NCBI GenBank assembly: GCA_900143635.1
Contig: FREY01000001.1
Span: 651,324-715,323, forward strand
Length of the DNA: 64,000 nucleotides
Source: Rhodobacteraceae bacterium Alg231-04
Lineage (GTDB): Bacteria; Pseudomonadota; Alphaproteobacteria; Rhodobacterales; Rhodobacteraceae
Reading direction: 5' to 3'
Shown here: piece after piece, positions 35,181-43,610 of the stretch
Layout of the letters: every line of letters starts with the position of its first letter
Numbering within the stretch: the first letter of the stretch is position 1
Program-made: the position numbers and the translations under genes
Notes under the pieces: generated by a model
The model's database searches: none
Told to the model about the DNA's origin: nothing
Seen by the model: the letters and a program-made list of their open reading frames with translations, nothing else

Positions 35181-35978
35181 TCAGCGTTCGAACTTCTGGT
35201 TCATCCGCTTTTCCAGTCGGCGCAAGGCCAGCGACAATCCAATGGTCATGCTGAGGTAGACCAGCGCCACAACATTATAGGTCTCGAAATAGCGAAAATT
35301 GCTTGCCGCTGTCACCTTGCCCAGCTGCGTCACATCCAGAACCCCCAGCACCGACACCAGAGAGCTGTCCTTGACCAGCGCCACGAAATCATTGCCAAGA
35401 GGCGGCAGAATGGTGCGGAACGCCTGCGGGAACACCACCAGCCGGAACCGCTGCCAGCCATTCAGCCCCAGCGCCTTGGCGGCCTCAACCTGGCCTTCGT
35501 CCACTGCCTGCAAACCGGCCCGGAACACTTCGGAGATGAAGGCCGAATAGGCGATCATCAGCGCTATGATGGCCCGCCACAGAAGTGAGAAGCTGCGGGT
35601 GCGGATCGGCTCCAGCCCCAGATAGCTGCCCGCCCAGTTACGCAAGTCAACCAAGGCTGGCGCCATCACAAAGGCCACATAGAGCAGCAGCACGATGATC
35701 GGCACACCGCGCACCACCTCGACATAAAACCGGCAGGTCTGGCGCACCACGATCCATTTCGACCCGGCCCCGAGCGCCAGCAGCAACCCCAGCGTCGAGG
35801 CGAGGAAAAAGCTGACGACGGTCACAAATATAGTGACCTGCACACCGCGCGAAAGCGTGGTCAGGATCTGCAGATAGAGGTCATCCGCCACCACCCGCCC
35901 GCCAAGGTACAGCCCCGTCAGGCCAACCACGACCAGCCACCAGGGGAAGTCCTCTTTCTTGTCTCTCGGAGCTGCCAT
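35181..35978 (-). CDS. Amino-acid ABC transporter permease
   Basis: A 265-residue membrane protein of the HisM/GlnP family with about five helices. The EAA loop reads E-A-A-K-A-L-G-L-N-G-W-Q-R-F-R near residue 183, where it contacts the ATPase, and V-R-G-V-P-I-I-V-L-L-L-Y is the family's early motif. The binding protein gene lies upstream on the same strand with a 64-base gap. No ABC ATPase or second permease gene lies in the operon, so the ATPase must come from elsewhere, or the cluster is reduced. Confidence 0.9.
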   Translation of the reverse strand: MAAPRDKKEDFPWWLVVVGLTGLYLGGRVVADDLYLQILTTLSRGVQVTIFVTVVSFFLASTLGLLLALGAGSKWIVVRQTCRFYVEVVRGVPIIVLLLYVAFVMAPALVDLRNWAGSYLGLEPIRTRSFSLLWRAIIALMIAYSAFISEVFRAGLQAVDEGQVEAAKALGLNGWQRFRLVVFPQAFRTILPPLGNDFVALVKDSSLVSVLGVLDVTQLGKVTAASNFRYFETYNVVALVYLSMTIGLSLALRRLEKRMNQKFER

Positions 35979-36042
35979 GCCTGCGCCTCATGAAAAAATC
36001 CCCGGCACAATGGCCGGGGAGATCAATTCCGAAATCGAACCG

Positions 36043-36828
36043 TTACTGGCCCAGCTTATATTCGAGGAACCACTTGGTGTTCAGTGCCTCCAGAGTCCCG
36101 TCCGCCTCCATCGAGGCGATGGCCGCGTTGATCGGCGCCACCAGATCGCTGCCCTTGGGGAAGATAAAGCCAAAGTCTTCGGTACCCAGCGGCTCACCAA
36201 TGATTTTCAGCCCGCCGTTGGACGCGGCAACATATCCATTGGCCGCCGTGCTGTCGGACAGCGCCAGATCCACATCACCGGTGCGCAGCGCCTGAATGGC
36301 GGCGCCAAAGGTCTCGAACAGTTTGATGCGCGGGTTGGCCTCATCACCGTCGAGGATGTCATAGACTGTCACGTAAAAGGGCGTGGTGCCCGGCTGTGCA
36401 GCGGCCAGAAGGTCGGCATTGGCGGCAAACCCTTCGGCATCGTCAAACCGGTCCTCGTCGCCAGCGACAATCATCCGCATCTGCGAGGTCAGGTATTTCT
36501 GGCTGAAGTCCACCTTCTCCATCCGGTCCTCGCGAATGGTAATGCCGGTCATGCCCATGTCGTACTGGGCTTCGCTGACAGCAGGGATCATCGCGTCCCA
36601 GCTGGTGTTTTCATAGACCACGGTGATGTTGATGCGCTGCGCGATCTCCGCCACGGCGTCATATTCCCAGCCAATGGCATCGCCGGATTTCGGATCCACG
36701 AACTGCAGCGGCGGATAGGCGTTTTCGGTGGCAATCACCACTTCCTTGCCACCCAGATCGGGCAGATCAGCCGCCATCGCAGGGGCGGCCATAACAAGCG
36801 CTGCCGCCAAACTCATAACCGTTTTCAT
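36043..36828 (-). CDS. Amino-acid ABC transporter substrate-binding protein (SBP_bac_3)
   Basis: A 261-residue periplasmic protein with a signal peptide ([19 protein letters not shown]). The mature part has [23 protein letters not shown] and [11 protein letters not shown], the SBP_bac_3 pattern of polar amino-acid receptors. GTG/ATG/ATG occur in tandem; AGGAGA favours 36828. Its start overlaps the stop of the MoeB-like gene (TGATGATG). The ligand is likely a polar or acidic/basic amino acid, not resolved. Confidence 0.91.
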   Translation of the reverse strand: MKTVMSLAAALVMAAPAMAADLPDLGGKEVVIATENAYPPLQFVDPKSGDAIGWEYDAVAEIAQRINITVVYENTSWDAMIPAVSEAQYDMGMTGITIREDRMEKVDFSQKYLTSQMRMIVAGDEDRFDDAEGFAANADLLAAAQPGTTPFYVTVYDILDGDEANPRIKLFETFGAAIQALRTGDVDLALSDSTAANGYVAASNGGLKIIGEPLGTEDFGFIFPKGSDLVAPINAAIASMEADGTLEALNTKWFLEYKLGQ

Positions 36829-36830
36829 CA

Positions 36831-37889
36831 TCACTCTCCTGTTTTTTGTTCTTTTGTTCCGCAGACCGGACAGTCTTCGCGCGGGGCCAGCCGGATCTTG
36901 CGGCTTTCGCCATATAGCGCGTCATAAATCAGCATCTCACCACGCAGCGGCGCGCCGGCGCCGGTGATCAGCTTTACCGCTTCCACTGCCATCATCGACC
37001 CGATCACACCGGGCAGCGGCCCGATCACGCCCGCCTCGGAACAAGACGGCGCCAGCCCCTCGGCCGGTGCTTCAGGGAAGATGCACTGGTAACAGGGTGC
37101 GCCATTGGACGGATCAAAGACAGAGATCTGCCCCTCCCATTGCGACAGCGCGCCAGAAATCAACGGCTTGCCCAGCGCGGCTGCGGTGCGGTTGGTCAGA
37201 TAGCGGCTCTCGAAATTATCGGTGCCATCAAGGATCAGATCGTAATCCGCGAACAACTCCGTCGCGATGCCTTCATCCAGTCGTCGATGGTAGGGGCGCA
37301 CCTTTACATAGGGGTTCTGCGCCTCCATCGCGGCCTGCGCCGAAAACACCTTGGGCGTTCCAATATCCTGATCCCGGTGGATCACCTGTCGTTGCAGATT
37401 GGCATTTTCCACCGTGTCGTCATCAATGACGCCAATGGTGCCCACACCGGCGGCAGCCAGATACTGCAGAGCTGGCGCGCCGAGCCCCCCGGCACCGATC
37501 ACCAGAACACGCGCTTTCTTCAACTTCTTCTGCCCCGGACCACCCAGCTCGCGCAGCACAATGTGGCGGGCATAGCGGTTCAATTCAGTCTCGTTAAATG
37601 TTCCGGGTTTCTGGGCCTTCGGGGTCTCCTGAGGCTGGGCGCGCGCTTTCAGCCCAGCGATAACCCGGCCATAAGCGGCCGCCAAGGCTCCCGCGCCTCC
37701 CAGCATCAGCCACAATGCCGCAGAGCCGCCCGTGGCAGCACGCAACCCATGTCCATCCGGCAAGGTCAGCTGGATCAGGATCACCATGCCAAACAAAACC
37801 GCCAGCAGCGACAGCCGCACGACCGAGGCCATGCCCATCAGCCGACCACCCCACCAGATCAGCCCGGCGAGCCCCAGAACCAGCAGCAT
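36831..37889 (-). CDS. moeB: Membrane-anchored MoeB/ThiF (E1-like) adenylyltransferase
   Basis: A 352-residue protein with an unusual N-terminal region of two to three membrane segments (about 1-15, 24-42, 55-72) and then a complete E1-like domain from about residue 97. It shows [10 protein letters not shown] (ATP), [13 protein letters not shown], the paired zinc sites C-Y-Q-C and C-P-V-C at the C-terminus, and S-C-S-E-A-G-V-I-G. Such enzymes adenylate the C-terminal glycine of MoaD/ThiS-like proteins for sulfur transfer in molybdopterin or thiamine synthesis. It sits between dut (1-base overlap) and the ABC binding protein. The partner ubiquitin-like protein is not here. Confidence 0.9.
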   Translation of the reverse strand: MLLVLGLAGLIWWGGRLMGMASVVRLSLLAVLFGMVILIQLTLPDGHGLRAATGGSAALWLMLGGAGALAAAYGRVIAGLKARAQPQETPKAQKPGTFNETELNRYARHIVLRELGGPGQKKLKKARVLVIGAGGLGAPALQYLAAAGVGTIGVIDDDTVENANLQRQVIHRDQDIGTPKVFSAQAAMEAQNPYVKVRPYHRRLDEGIATELFADYDLILDGTDNFESRYLTNRTAAALGKPLISGALSQWEGQISVFDPSNGAPCYQCIFPEAPAEGLAPSCSEAGVIGPLPGVIGSMMAVEAVKLITGAGAPLRGEMLIYDALYGESRKIRLAPREDCPVCGTKEQKTGE

Positions 37890-38344
37890 CAGACCTGCCC
37901 CGTGGAGCCAAAACCACCATCGCCGCGCGCGGTCTCATCCAATGTGTCCGCCAGTTCAAACGCCGCCTGCAACACCGGCGCGACCACCATCTGTGCGATC
38001 CTGTCACCATGACGCACCGTAAAAGCCTCCTGGCCGGCGTTCATCACGATCACCCCCAGCGGCCCGCGATAGTCACTGTCGATTGTCCCCGGTGTGTTGG
38101 GCAGGGTAATCCCGTGCTTCAACGCCAGCCCTGACCGGGGCCGGATCTGCACCTCAAACCCGGCGGGAATGGCAATCCGCAGCCCCGTCGACACCAAAGC
38201 CCGCGCACCGGGTTCCAGCACGATCTCCCCACGATCCGGCAGGTTCGCCCGCACATCTGCGCCAGCCGCACCAGCCGTTTCGTAAGAGGGCAGCGCCACA
38301 TCGCGATCTGCGCCCTCATCATAAATCACCCGGATCGCCACCAT
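37889..38344 (-). CDS. dut: dUTP diphosphatase
   Basis: A 151-residue trimeric dUTPase. The conserved motifs are [18 protein letters not shown] (near 68), [19 protein letters not shown] and the C-terminal [10 protein letters not shown]. It cleaves dUTP to dUMP and PPi, keeping uracil out of DNA and feeding thymidylate synthesis. The frame starts 7 codons earlier, but the ATG at 38344 has GGGGGG upstream. It overlaps the MoeB start by one base. Confidence 0.95.
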   Translation of the reverse strand: MVAIRVIYDEGADRDVALPSYETAGAAGADVRANLPDRGEIVLEPGARALVSTGLRIAIPAGFEVQIRPRSGLALKHGITLPNTPGTIDSDYRGPLGVIVMNAGQEAFTVRHGDRIAQMVVAPVLQAAFELADTLDETARGDGGFGSTGQV

Positions 38345-38366
38345 GTGAGACGCCCCCCGTTTCATC

Positions 38367-38392
38367 TTTCCAAAAATACTCCCGCCGGAGGC
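38367..38392. repeat. CCCGCCGGAGGC intergenic motif, copy 2
   Basis: TTTCCAAAAATACT then CCCGCCGGAGGC lies between the coaBC stop and the dut start. It matches the motif at 31352-31373 over the AAATA and CCGCCGGAGGC parts. Confidence 0.4.
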
Positions 38393-38400
38393 GGAATTCC

Positions 38401-39594
38401 CTAGGCCAGCGCTGCGGCAACCCGCTCAGCTATCTGGCGCGCCACTGCATCCTTGCCCATGCGCGGCCATTCCTCGGCGCCATCATCCGAAATCAGCACA
38501 ACCGCATTCTCAGACCCGCCCATGATGCCGGTAGACGGTGACACATCATTGGCGACGATCCAGTCACAGCCCTTGCGCAGCCTTTTGGCTGTGGCGTTTT
38601 CCACCACGTCATCGGTTTCGGCGGCAAAGCCAACCACCAGCGCAGGCCGCCCTTTGGTCATATGCGCCACGCGCTTCAGGATGTCCGGGTTCTCGGCAAA
38701 TTCCATCACCGGCAAGCCGTCTTTTGATTTCTTCAGCTTGCGGTCCGACGCGCTGGTCACCCGCCAGTCCGCCACGGCTGCTGCAAATACCGCCGCATCC
38801 GCCGGCAGGGCCGCATCCACTGCCTCTGACATTTCCTGCGCGGTCTCCACCGCCACCACTTCGACTCCGGCCGGAGGCGCCACGCTTGCCGGGCCCGTGA
38901 TGAACACCACCTCAGCGCCCAATGCGGTCAGAGCACGGGCCAGCGCGGTGCCCTGCGCGCCAGAAGACCGGTTGGCGATATAGCGCACCGGGTCGATCGG
39001 CTCATGGGTCGGACCTGATGTGACCAGCACGCGTTTGCCCCTCAATGGCCCATCGCTCAACCGGGCAGCAACGGCCGAGATAATCTCTGGCACCTCTGCC
39101 ATCCGGCCGGGGCCATATTCACCGCAGGCCATGGCGCCCTCATTCGGGCCAACACATGAAACGCCGTCCTGCAGAAGCGTTGCCAGATTGCGCTGTGTCG
39201 CCGGGTGTTCCCACATGCGCACGTTCATCGCCGGCGCCAGCAGCACCGGCGTATCCGTGGCCAGCAACAGGGTCGAGGCCAGATCATTGGCGTGACCATT
39301 GGCCATCTTCGCCATCAGATCGGCGGTGGCCGGCGCCACCACCAGCAGATCGGCACTGCGCGACAGCTGGATGTGGCCCATCTCAGCCTCTTTGGTCAGA
39401 TCAAACAGATCCCGGTGCACCTCGGATCCGGCCAAGGCCGACACGGAAAGCGGCGTCACGAACTCTTCACCCGCCTTGGTCAGCACCGGCGTCACCCGCG
39501 CGCCCTGATCCTGAAGGCGGCGGATCAGGTCCAGCGATTTATAGGCCGCAATGCCGCCGCCGATGATCAGAAGAATATGTTTGCCTGCCAGCAT
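38401..39594 (-). CDS. coaBC: Bifunctional phosphopantothenoylcysteine decarboxylase/phosphopantothenate synthase
   Basis: A 397-residue fusion for CoA synthesis. The N-terminal flavin CoaC domain opens [13 protein letters not shown] and has [12 protein letters not shown] and [11 protein letters not shown] with the reactive Cys. The CoaB domain (from about 190) has [21 protein letters not shown] and K-x-x-K-K region. It makes 4'-phosphopantetheine from phosphopantothenate, cysteine and a nucleotide. It lies first in a minus-strand run with dut. Confidence 0.95.
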   Translation of the reverse strand: MLAGKHILLIIGGGIAAYKSLDLIRRLQDQGARVTPVLTKAGEEFVTPLSVSALAGSEVHRDLFDLTKEAEMGHIQLSRSADLLVVAPATADLMAKMANGHANDLASTLLLATDTPVLLAPAMNVRMWEHPATQRNLATLLQDGVSCVGPNEGAMACGEYGPGRMAEVPEIISAVAARLSDGPLRGKRVLVTSGPTHEPIDPVRYIANRSSGAQGTALARALTALGAEVVFITGPASVAPPAGVEVVAVETAQEMSEAVDAALPADAAVFAAAVADWRVTSASDRKLKKSKDGLPVMEFAENPDILKRVAHMTKGRPALVVGFAAETDDVVENATAKRLRKGCDWIVANDVSPSTGIMGGSENAVVLISDDGAEEWPRMGKDAVARQIAERVAAALA

Positions 39595-39664
39595 TTGAAC
39601 ACCCCTGCAGCAATTTCAACGCAGCATACTGCGCCCTTCTCAAAGAGGGAATGGGTCGCTTGGC

Positions 39665-40504
39665 TTACCCCTTGCGGAAAGCCTCACAAGGATCCGGGCG
39701 CTCCACGGGATCCGCGTCCAGCACCTGATCATAGCCGCCTTCGATCAGTCCACCCTCGGACTGGCCCAGCACAAAGACTGTCAGATCGGGATTCGCATAG
39801 GCCAGATAGACAGGAATACCGCGATCTTTTCGCGCATGACCATTGCCGGTAATGACCGCAACCGGCCCTCCGGTGTCAGCCAGCGCCTCGGTGACGGCGC
39901 GTGCCAGCACGGTATCGCGCAGCCGTTGTACGTCAACAAACAGAGGCAGCATCTCTTCCGGCAGAGCATCGCAATGGCTGGCCAATTGATCGGCCTCCCG
40001 CGCCGCCTGCGCATCAGCCGACAGGGGCTGATCCAGACCAAACCGCGCCGCGCCATCCCCAAAAGCTGCCGCCGCCCCGGTCTGCATCGCTGCGCCCGCC
40101 GCCGCGCGGGGCACATGCGCCCCATAGTGCGCAGCCCCGTCGGCAGCCGCAAAAACCGGCGCATAGAGGCTGAAGTCAGGCCAGCCCGAGGCCGCCCAGT
40201 CGAGCTGCGCCGCAACCGCAGCGCTATCGGCAAGGTCGACCCCGCCCAGCGCTTCGGCCTGTTCTGGTGAAATCATCTCCCAGATCACAGCCTTGGGATT
40301 GATCTGGTCAAGGGCCGCCGCCTGCACCTGGTGGTGGGCCGCATTGTCATGCACCTCGCCCAGGATCACCACATCTGCCGCCAGCGCCACCCGGTTCAAC
40401 GGCGGCTGCGCAACCGCCGCCCCTGCCAACTGGAAATTGGCCCACAGGAAAAAGGCGCCGACAAACGCGGCGCCCCTTTCAGTCGTTTTGAATGCAATCC
40501 TCAT
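39665..40504 (-). CDS. chaN: ChaN family heme-associated lipoprotein-like protein
   Basis: A 279-residue exported protein. The signal peptide runs about to residue 32 (A-A-V-A-Q). The mature part has V-V-I-L-G-E-V-H-D-N-A-A-H-H, the ChaN/EreA-like family motif with conserved Glu and His, and V-A-V-I-T-G-N-G-H-A-R-K-D-R-G. ChaN in Campylobacter binds heme and is linked to iron uptake; related erythromycin-esterase-type folds exist. It lacks an obvious lipobox Cys. Its start overlaps the rpoH2 stop by four bases, so it is translated with that sigma factor. Function in this organism is inferred only. Confidence 0.83.
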   Translation of the reverse strand: MRIAFKTTERGAAFVGAFFLWANFQLAGAAVAQPPLNRVALAADVVILGEVHDNAAHHQVQAAALDQINPKAVIWEMISPEQAEALGGVDLADSAAVAAQLDWAASGWPDFSLYAPVFAAADGAAHYGAHVPRAAAGAAMQTGAAAAFGDGAARFGLDQPLSADAQAAREADQLASHCDALPEEMLPLFVDVQRLRDTVLARAVTEALADTGGPVAVITGNGHARKDRGIPVYLAYANPDLTVFVLGQSEGGLIEGGYDQVLDADPVERPDPCEAFRKG

Positions 40505-41379
40505 AGGAGGAAGTTGTGCACCTCTCGCGATTGGCCTTCAAGGCTTTTGCGCATTTTCTGAAAGGCTGCTGCCTCCAGCTGGCGCACGCGTTCCTTGGAC
40601 AAACCCAGCTCGGTGCCCAGGCTTTCCAGCGTCCTGGCCTGATCGCGCAGCTTACGTTCCTGCACGATATAGCGTTCGCGGTCATTCAGCGCCTGCATGG
40701 CGGTGACCAGCCAGTTGCGCAGGCAACGGGTGTCGTGGCTGTCTTCTACCAGCTCTGCCGCCTGGGCGCTGTCATCCTCCAGCGCGTCGATCCATTCACG
40801 CCCGTCCTCATCGGCGGATTGCACCGCATTCAGCGAGAAGTCAGAGCCGGACAAACGGCCCTCCATCATCTGCACGTCACGCAGCGGCACGCCAATCTCA
40901 GTCGAGATTTTCTGGTGCAGCTGGTGGCGGTCCAGACGTTCACCGCTGGCCGCAGCTTCGCGTTCCAGCTGCGCCTGAACCCGGCGCATGTTGAAGAACA
41001 GCGACTTCTGCGATGAGGTCGATCCGGTGCGCACCATCGACCAATTTCGCATGACATAGTCCTGAATGGACGCTTTGATCCACCAGACCGCATATGTCGA
41101 GAAACGAACCCCCCGGTCCGGGTCAAACTTGTCTGCGGCTTTCATCAGCCCCAGACCCGCTTCCTGGATCAGATCATTCATCGGCGCGCCGTAACGTTTA
41201 AACCGCGCGGCCATCGAAATCGCCAGTCGCATATAGGCGTTGATCAACCGGTGTAAGGCTGCAACATCACGCTCATCGCGCCAAGCATAGGCAAGTTTCA
41301 GTTCTGTTTCGGCGTCGAGCAATTCAGCCCGCATAGCCACTTTCGGTAATGGATTGTCGTTATAAGTATCGAGTGCCAT
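40501..41379 (-). CDS. rpoH2: RNA polymerase sigma-32 family factor, RpoH2 type
   Basis: A 292-residue group 3 sigma factor. Region 2 has R-L-A-I-S-M-A-A-R-F-K-R-Y-G, D-L-I-Q-E-A-G-L-G-L and R-F-S-T-Y-A-V-W-W-I-K-A-S-I-Q; the RpoH box S-S-Q-K-S-L-F-F-N-M follows; region 4 holds the HTH L-G-L-S-K-E-R-V-R-Q-L-E. The opening M-A-L-D and F-K-R-Y-G-A-P match RpoHII of Rhodobacter, which responds to singlet oxygen/oxidative stress downstream of sigma-E. A TATAAT box on the minus strand lies at 41443-41448, about 60 bases before the ATG. chaN overlaps its stop. Confidence 0.93.
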   Translation of the reverse strand: MALDTYNDNPLPKVAMRAELLDAETELKLAYAWRDERDVAALHRLINAYMRLAISMAARFKRYGAPMNDLIQEAGLGLMKAADKFDPDRGVRFSTYAVWWIKASIQDYVMRNWSMVRTGSTSSQKSLFFNMRRVQAQLEREAAASGERLDRHQLHQKISTEIGVPLRDVQMMEGRLSGSDFSLNAVQSADEDGREWIDALEDDSAQAAELVEDSHDTRCLRNWLVTAMQALNDRERYIVQERKLRDQARTLESLGTELGLSKERVRQLEAAAFQKMRKSLEGQSREVHNFLL

Positions 41380-41677
41380 AACAATTTCCCCCGGCTAGCA
41401 CACAAAGTACAAACCGTGCAGTTATGGGAGGCGCTTCTTTTTATTATACGGGCCCTAAATAATCCTTTTTTTATACGCAGAAATGTCTGGTTCCCGCGAA
41501 TTAATGCGGGGCAAGCGGGTTCCTGTCTTAGAGGCAAAAAATACGCCTCTTCCCGTTGCAGACTGCCCCAGCCTATACATTTACCTGAACTGGGCGCACT
41601 GCGTCTGACTTTACTTGTTTTGAGCGGGCCCTGCGGTTACCCACAGGCACGGCTTAAGTACTAAAAGGCTAATAAAA
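41380..41677. other. Divergent rpoH2/cobU intergenic region, low GC
   Basis: This 298-base gap is clearly lower in GC than its surroundings. It holds a TATAAT box for the minus strand (41443-41448), an inverted repeat CCCGC(GAATTAAT)GCGGG at 41494-41511, and AGAGGC facing GCCTCT at 41530-41550. I see no tRNA, no clear sigma-E -35/-10 pair and no convincing cobalamin riboswitch. Confidence 0.5.
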
Positions 41678-42196
41678 TTGTCCCCGCGAGTCACATTTAT
41701 TCTGGGAGGTGCTGCCTCCGGAAAATCCGCTTTCGCCGAGCAGATTTGCATTAAATCCACAAAACCAATGATTTACCTCGCGACTTCACAAGTATTTGAT
41801 GACGAAATGCGTGCAAAAGTTAACAAGCATATCGTGCAACGCGGGGCCGGATGGACAACCTACGAGGAAGCATTCAACCCTGCGGAGATTCTTTCAAAGT
41901 TAACTTATCCACAGATATGCCTGCTCGATTGCGCGACCATGTGGATATCTAATCACCTTCTGGCTGAAAGTGACTTAGAATCAGTTCAGAATCAGCTCAT
42001 CGAGGGAATCACCTCCTGCGAATCGGATCTGGTTATCGTGTCGAATGAGACCGGAATGGGCGTCGTTCCTGACAATGCACTCGCCCGGCGCTTTCGCGAG
42101 GTACAGGGTCGACTGAACATCGAACTGGCCAAAATCGCCGATTGCGTGGTGCAGGTCACGGCCGGTCTGCCGTTGGTTCTGAAGGGTAAGCTGTGA
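41678..42196 (+). CDS. cobU: Bifunctional adenosylcobinamide kinase/adenosylcobinamide-phosphate guanylyltransferase
   Basis: A 172-residue CobU/CobP homologue. The P-loop G-G-A-A-S-G-K-S-A-F-A-E starts at residue 10; M-I-Y-L-A-T-S-Q-V and H-I-V-Q-R-G-A-G-W (His about 51, the likely guanylylated residue) follow; E-T-G-M-G-V-V-P ends the core. It phosphorylates and guanylylates adenosylcobinamide in cobalamin assembly. The start appears to be TTG at 41678; no good SD is seen. GC is visibly lower than in neighbouring genes. The cobC-like gene overlaps its stop (GTGA). Confidence 0.9.
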   Translation: MSPRVTFILGGAASGKSAFAEQICIKSTKPMIYLATSQVFDDEMRAKVNKHIVQRGAGWTTYEEAFNPAEILSKLTYPQICLLDCATMWISNHLLAESDLESVQNQLIEGITSCESDLVIVSNETGMGVVPDNALARRFREVQGRLNIELAKIADCVVQVTAGLPLVLKGKL

Positions 42197-42774
42197 TCAC
42201 CCGGCTGTTTCTGGTGCGCCACGGGCCGACCCATGCAAAGTCCATGGTCGGCTGGTCAGACATTCCCGCCGACCTGTCCGATACCGCTGCCATTTCCCGG
42301 CTGGAGCAATTTCTGCCCGCGCAGGCCTTGGTGATCTCCTCCGATCTGATCCGCGCCGTACATACCGCCGATGCCATTCAGGGACCCCGCCAGCGCCTGC
42401 CCCATCAGCCTGCCTTGCGGGAAATCCACTTTGGCGACTGGGAGCTGCGCACCTGGGCCGAGGTCGACGCCGAAGACCCCGAAGGTATCCGCGCCTATTG
42501 GGAAAACCCCGGCGACACCGCCCCACCCGGCGGCGAAAGCTGGAACGCTGTGCGCAGACGTGTCGACGCGGCCATGGATGCGCTGATTGCACGTCACAGG
42601 GGGCAGGACCTGATCGTTACCGGCCATTTTGGTCAGATCCTGACGCAGGTTCAGCGGGCCCTGAACATCACCGCAGACGAGGCCTTCGGCCATAAGATCG
42701 ACAACCTCTCGGTCACCGAGGTTTCCCATGGGCCGGATGGCTGGCGCACGGGCCGGATCAATCACTGTCCGTGA
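42193..42774 (+). CDS. Histidine phosphatase (alpha-ribazole phosphatase-like)
   Basis: A 193-residue phosphoglycerate-mutase-fold phosphatase with L-V-R-H-G-P-T-H-A-K (phosphorylated His, residue 9) and T-G-H-F-G-Q-I (second His). It starts with GTG overlapping the cobU stop, so the two form a cobalamin-side operon, which suggests CobC-type removal of phosphate from alpha-ribazole-5'-phosphate. That role is inferred from position; related enzymes act on other phosphates. Confidence 0.82.
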   Translation: MITRLFLVRHGPTHAKSMVGWSDIPADLSDTAAISRLEQFLPAQALVISSDLIRAVHTADAIQGPRQRLPHQPALREIHFGDWELRTWAEVDAEDPEGIRAYWENPGDTAPPGGESWNAVRRRVDAAMDALIARHRGQDLIVTGHFGQILTQVQRALNITADEAFGHKIDNLSVTEVSHGPDGWRTGRINHCP

Positions 42775-42834
42775 AGACCCCACTCACAATCGATCATTTT
42801 ACCAATTGCGCCGAAACGTCTTAGGCTCACCGCC

Positions 42835-43521
42835 ATGACATATGATCTTTATATTGGCGACAAAATGTACTCCAGCTGGTCGCTGCGCGGCTGGCTTATG
42901 CTGGAGAAATTCAACCTTCCCCATCAGGCGCATATGATCGGGCTGTACTCCGGAACGATGGCCGCCGACATGGCGCATCTGGCCCCGGCCCGTCTGGTGC
43001 CGGCCCTGCGCACGCCCGAAGGCACGGTGGTGGGTGAAAGCCTCGCTATGGCCGAAACCCTTGCAGAACGCCATCCCGAGGCCGGCCTCTGGCCCGCAGA
43101 TCCCGCCCAGCGCGCCACCGCCCGCTGGCTCTGTTCTGAAATGACGTCCGGCTTCTTTGCCCTGCGCGGCGACTGCGCCATGCAGCTCTCCCACATATGG
43201 GAGGATTTCTCGCCCACTGAAGCCGTGCTTGGCGACCTCGCCCGCATAGAGACACTATGGGATCACGCCCGCGAAATCTCAGGCAACAAGGAGGGCTGGC
43301 TGTTCGGGGACTACTCATTGGCCGATGTCTTTTATGCACCTGCAGCGGCGCGGATCATTGGCTATGATCTGCCCGTCTCGACTGCTGCGCGCGCCTATTG
43401 CAAGCGGGTCATTGCAGATCCGGCGTTCAAACGCTGGCGGGCCGACGCGCAGACCGTCACCTATGATCCTGAACCCTATGCACTGGACCTCCCGCGCAAG
43501 CCCTGGTCGGAGGTTTCCTGA
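42835..43521 (+). CDS. Glutathione S-transferase family protein
   Basis: A 228-residue protein with an N-terminal thioredoxin-fold GST domain (M-T-Y-D-L-Y-I-G-D-K-M-Y-S-S-W-S-L-R-G-W) and a helical C-terminal domain. L-V-P-A-L-R and G-E-S-L-A-M-A-E carry the cis-Pro and glutathione-contact Ser of the family. It may conjugate or reduce with glutathione; the substrate is unknown. It is a single gene 60 bases after the phosphatase gene. Confidence 0.88.
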   Translation: MTYDLYIGDKMYSSWSLRGWLMLEKFNLPHQAHMIGLYSGTMAADMAHLAPARLVPALRTPEGTVVGESLAMAETLAERHPEAGLWPADPAQRATARWLCSEMTSGFFALRGDCAMQLSHIWEDFSPTEAVLGDLARIETLWDHAREISGNKEGWLFGDYSLADVFYAPAAARIIGYDLPVSTAARAYCKRVIADPAFKRWRADAQTVTYDPEPYALDLPRKPWSEVS

Positions 43522-43610
43522 TCGAATTGATGGCGGCTTTACGGCGCCGTTAATCATTCGGAAACCATAAATCCAAACCATCGGTGCGGCGCAAGCTGGA
43601 GCCCGCACCG

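Noticed and set aside
41420-41520. Sigma-E promoter for rpoH2
   Set aside because: GGAACC and TATAA elements occur on the minus strand but at wrong spacing (about 13 bases), so I kept only the TATAAT box.
41560-41677. Possible cobalamin riboswitch before cobU
   Set aside because: I find no convincing B12 box or surrounding stems.
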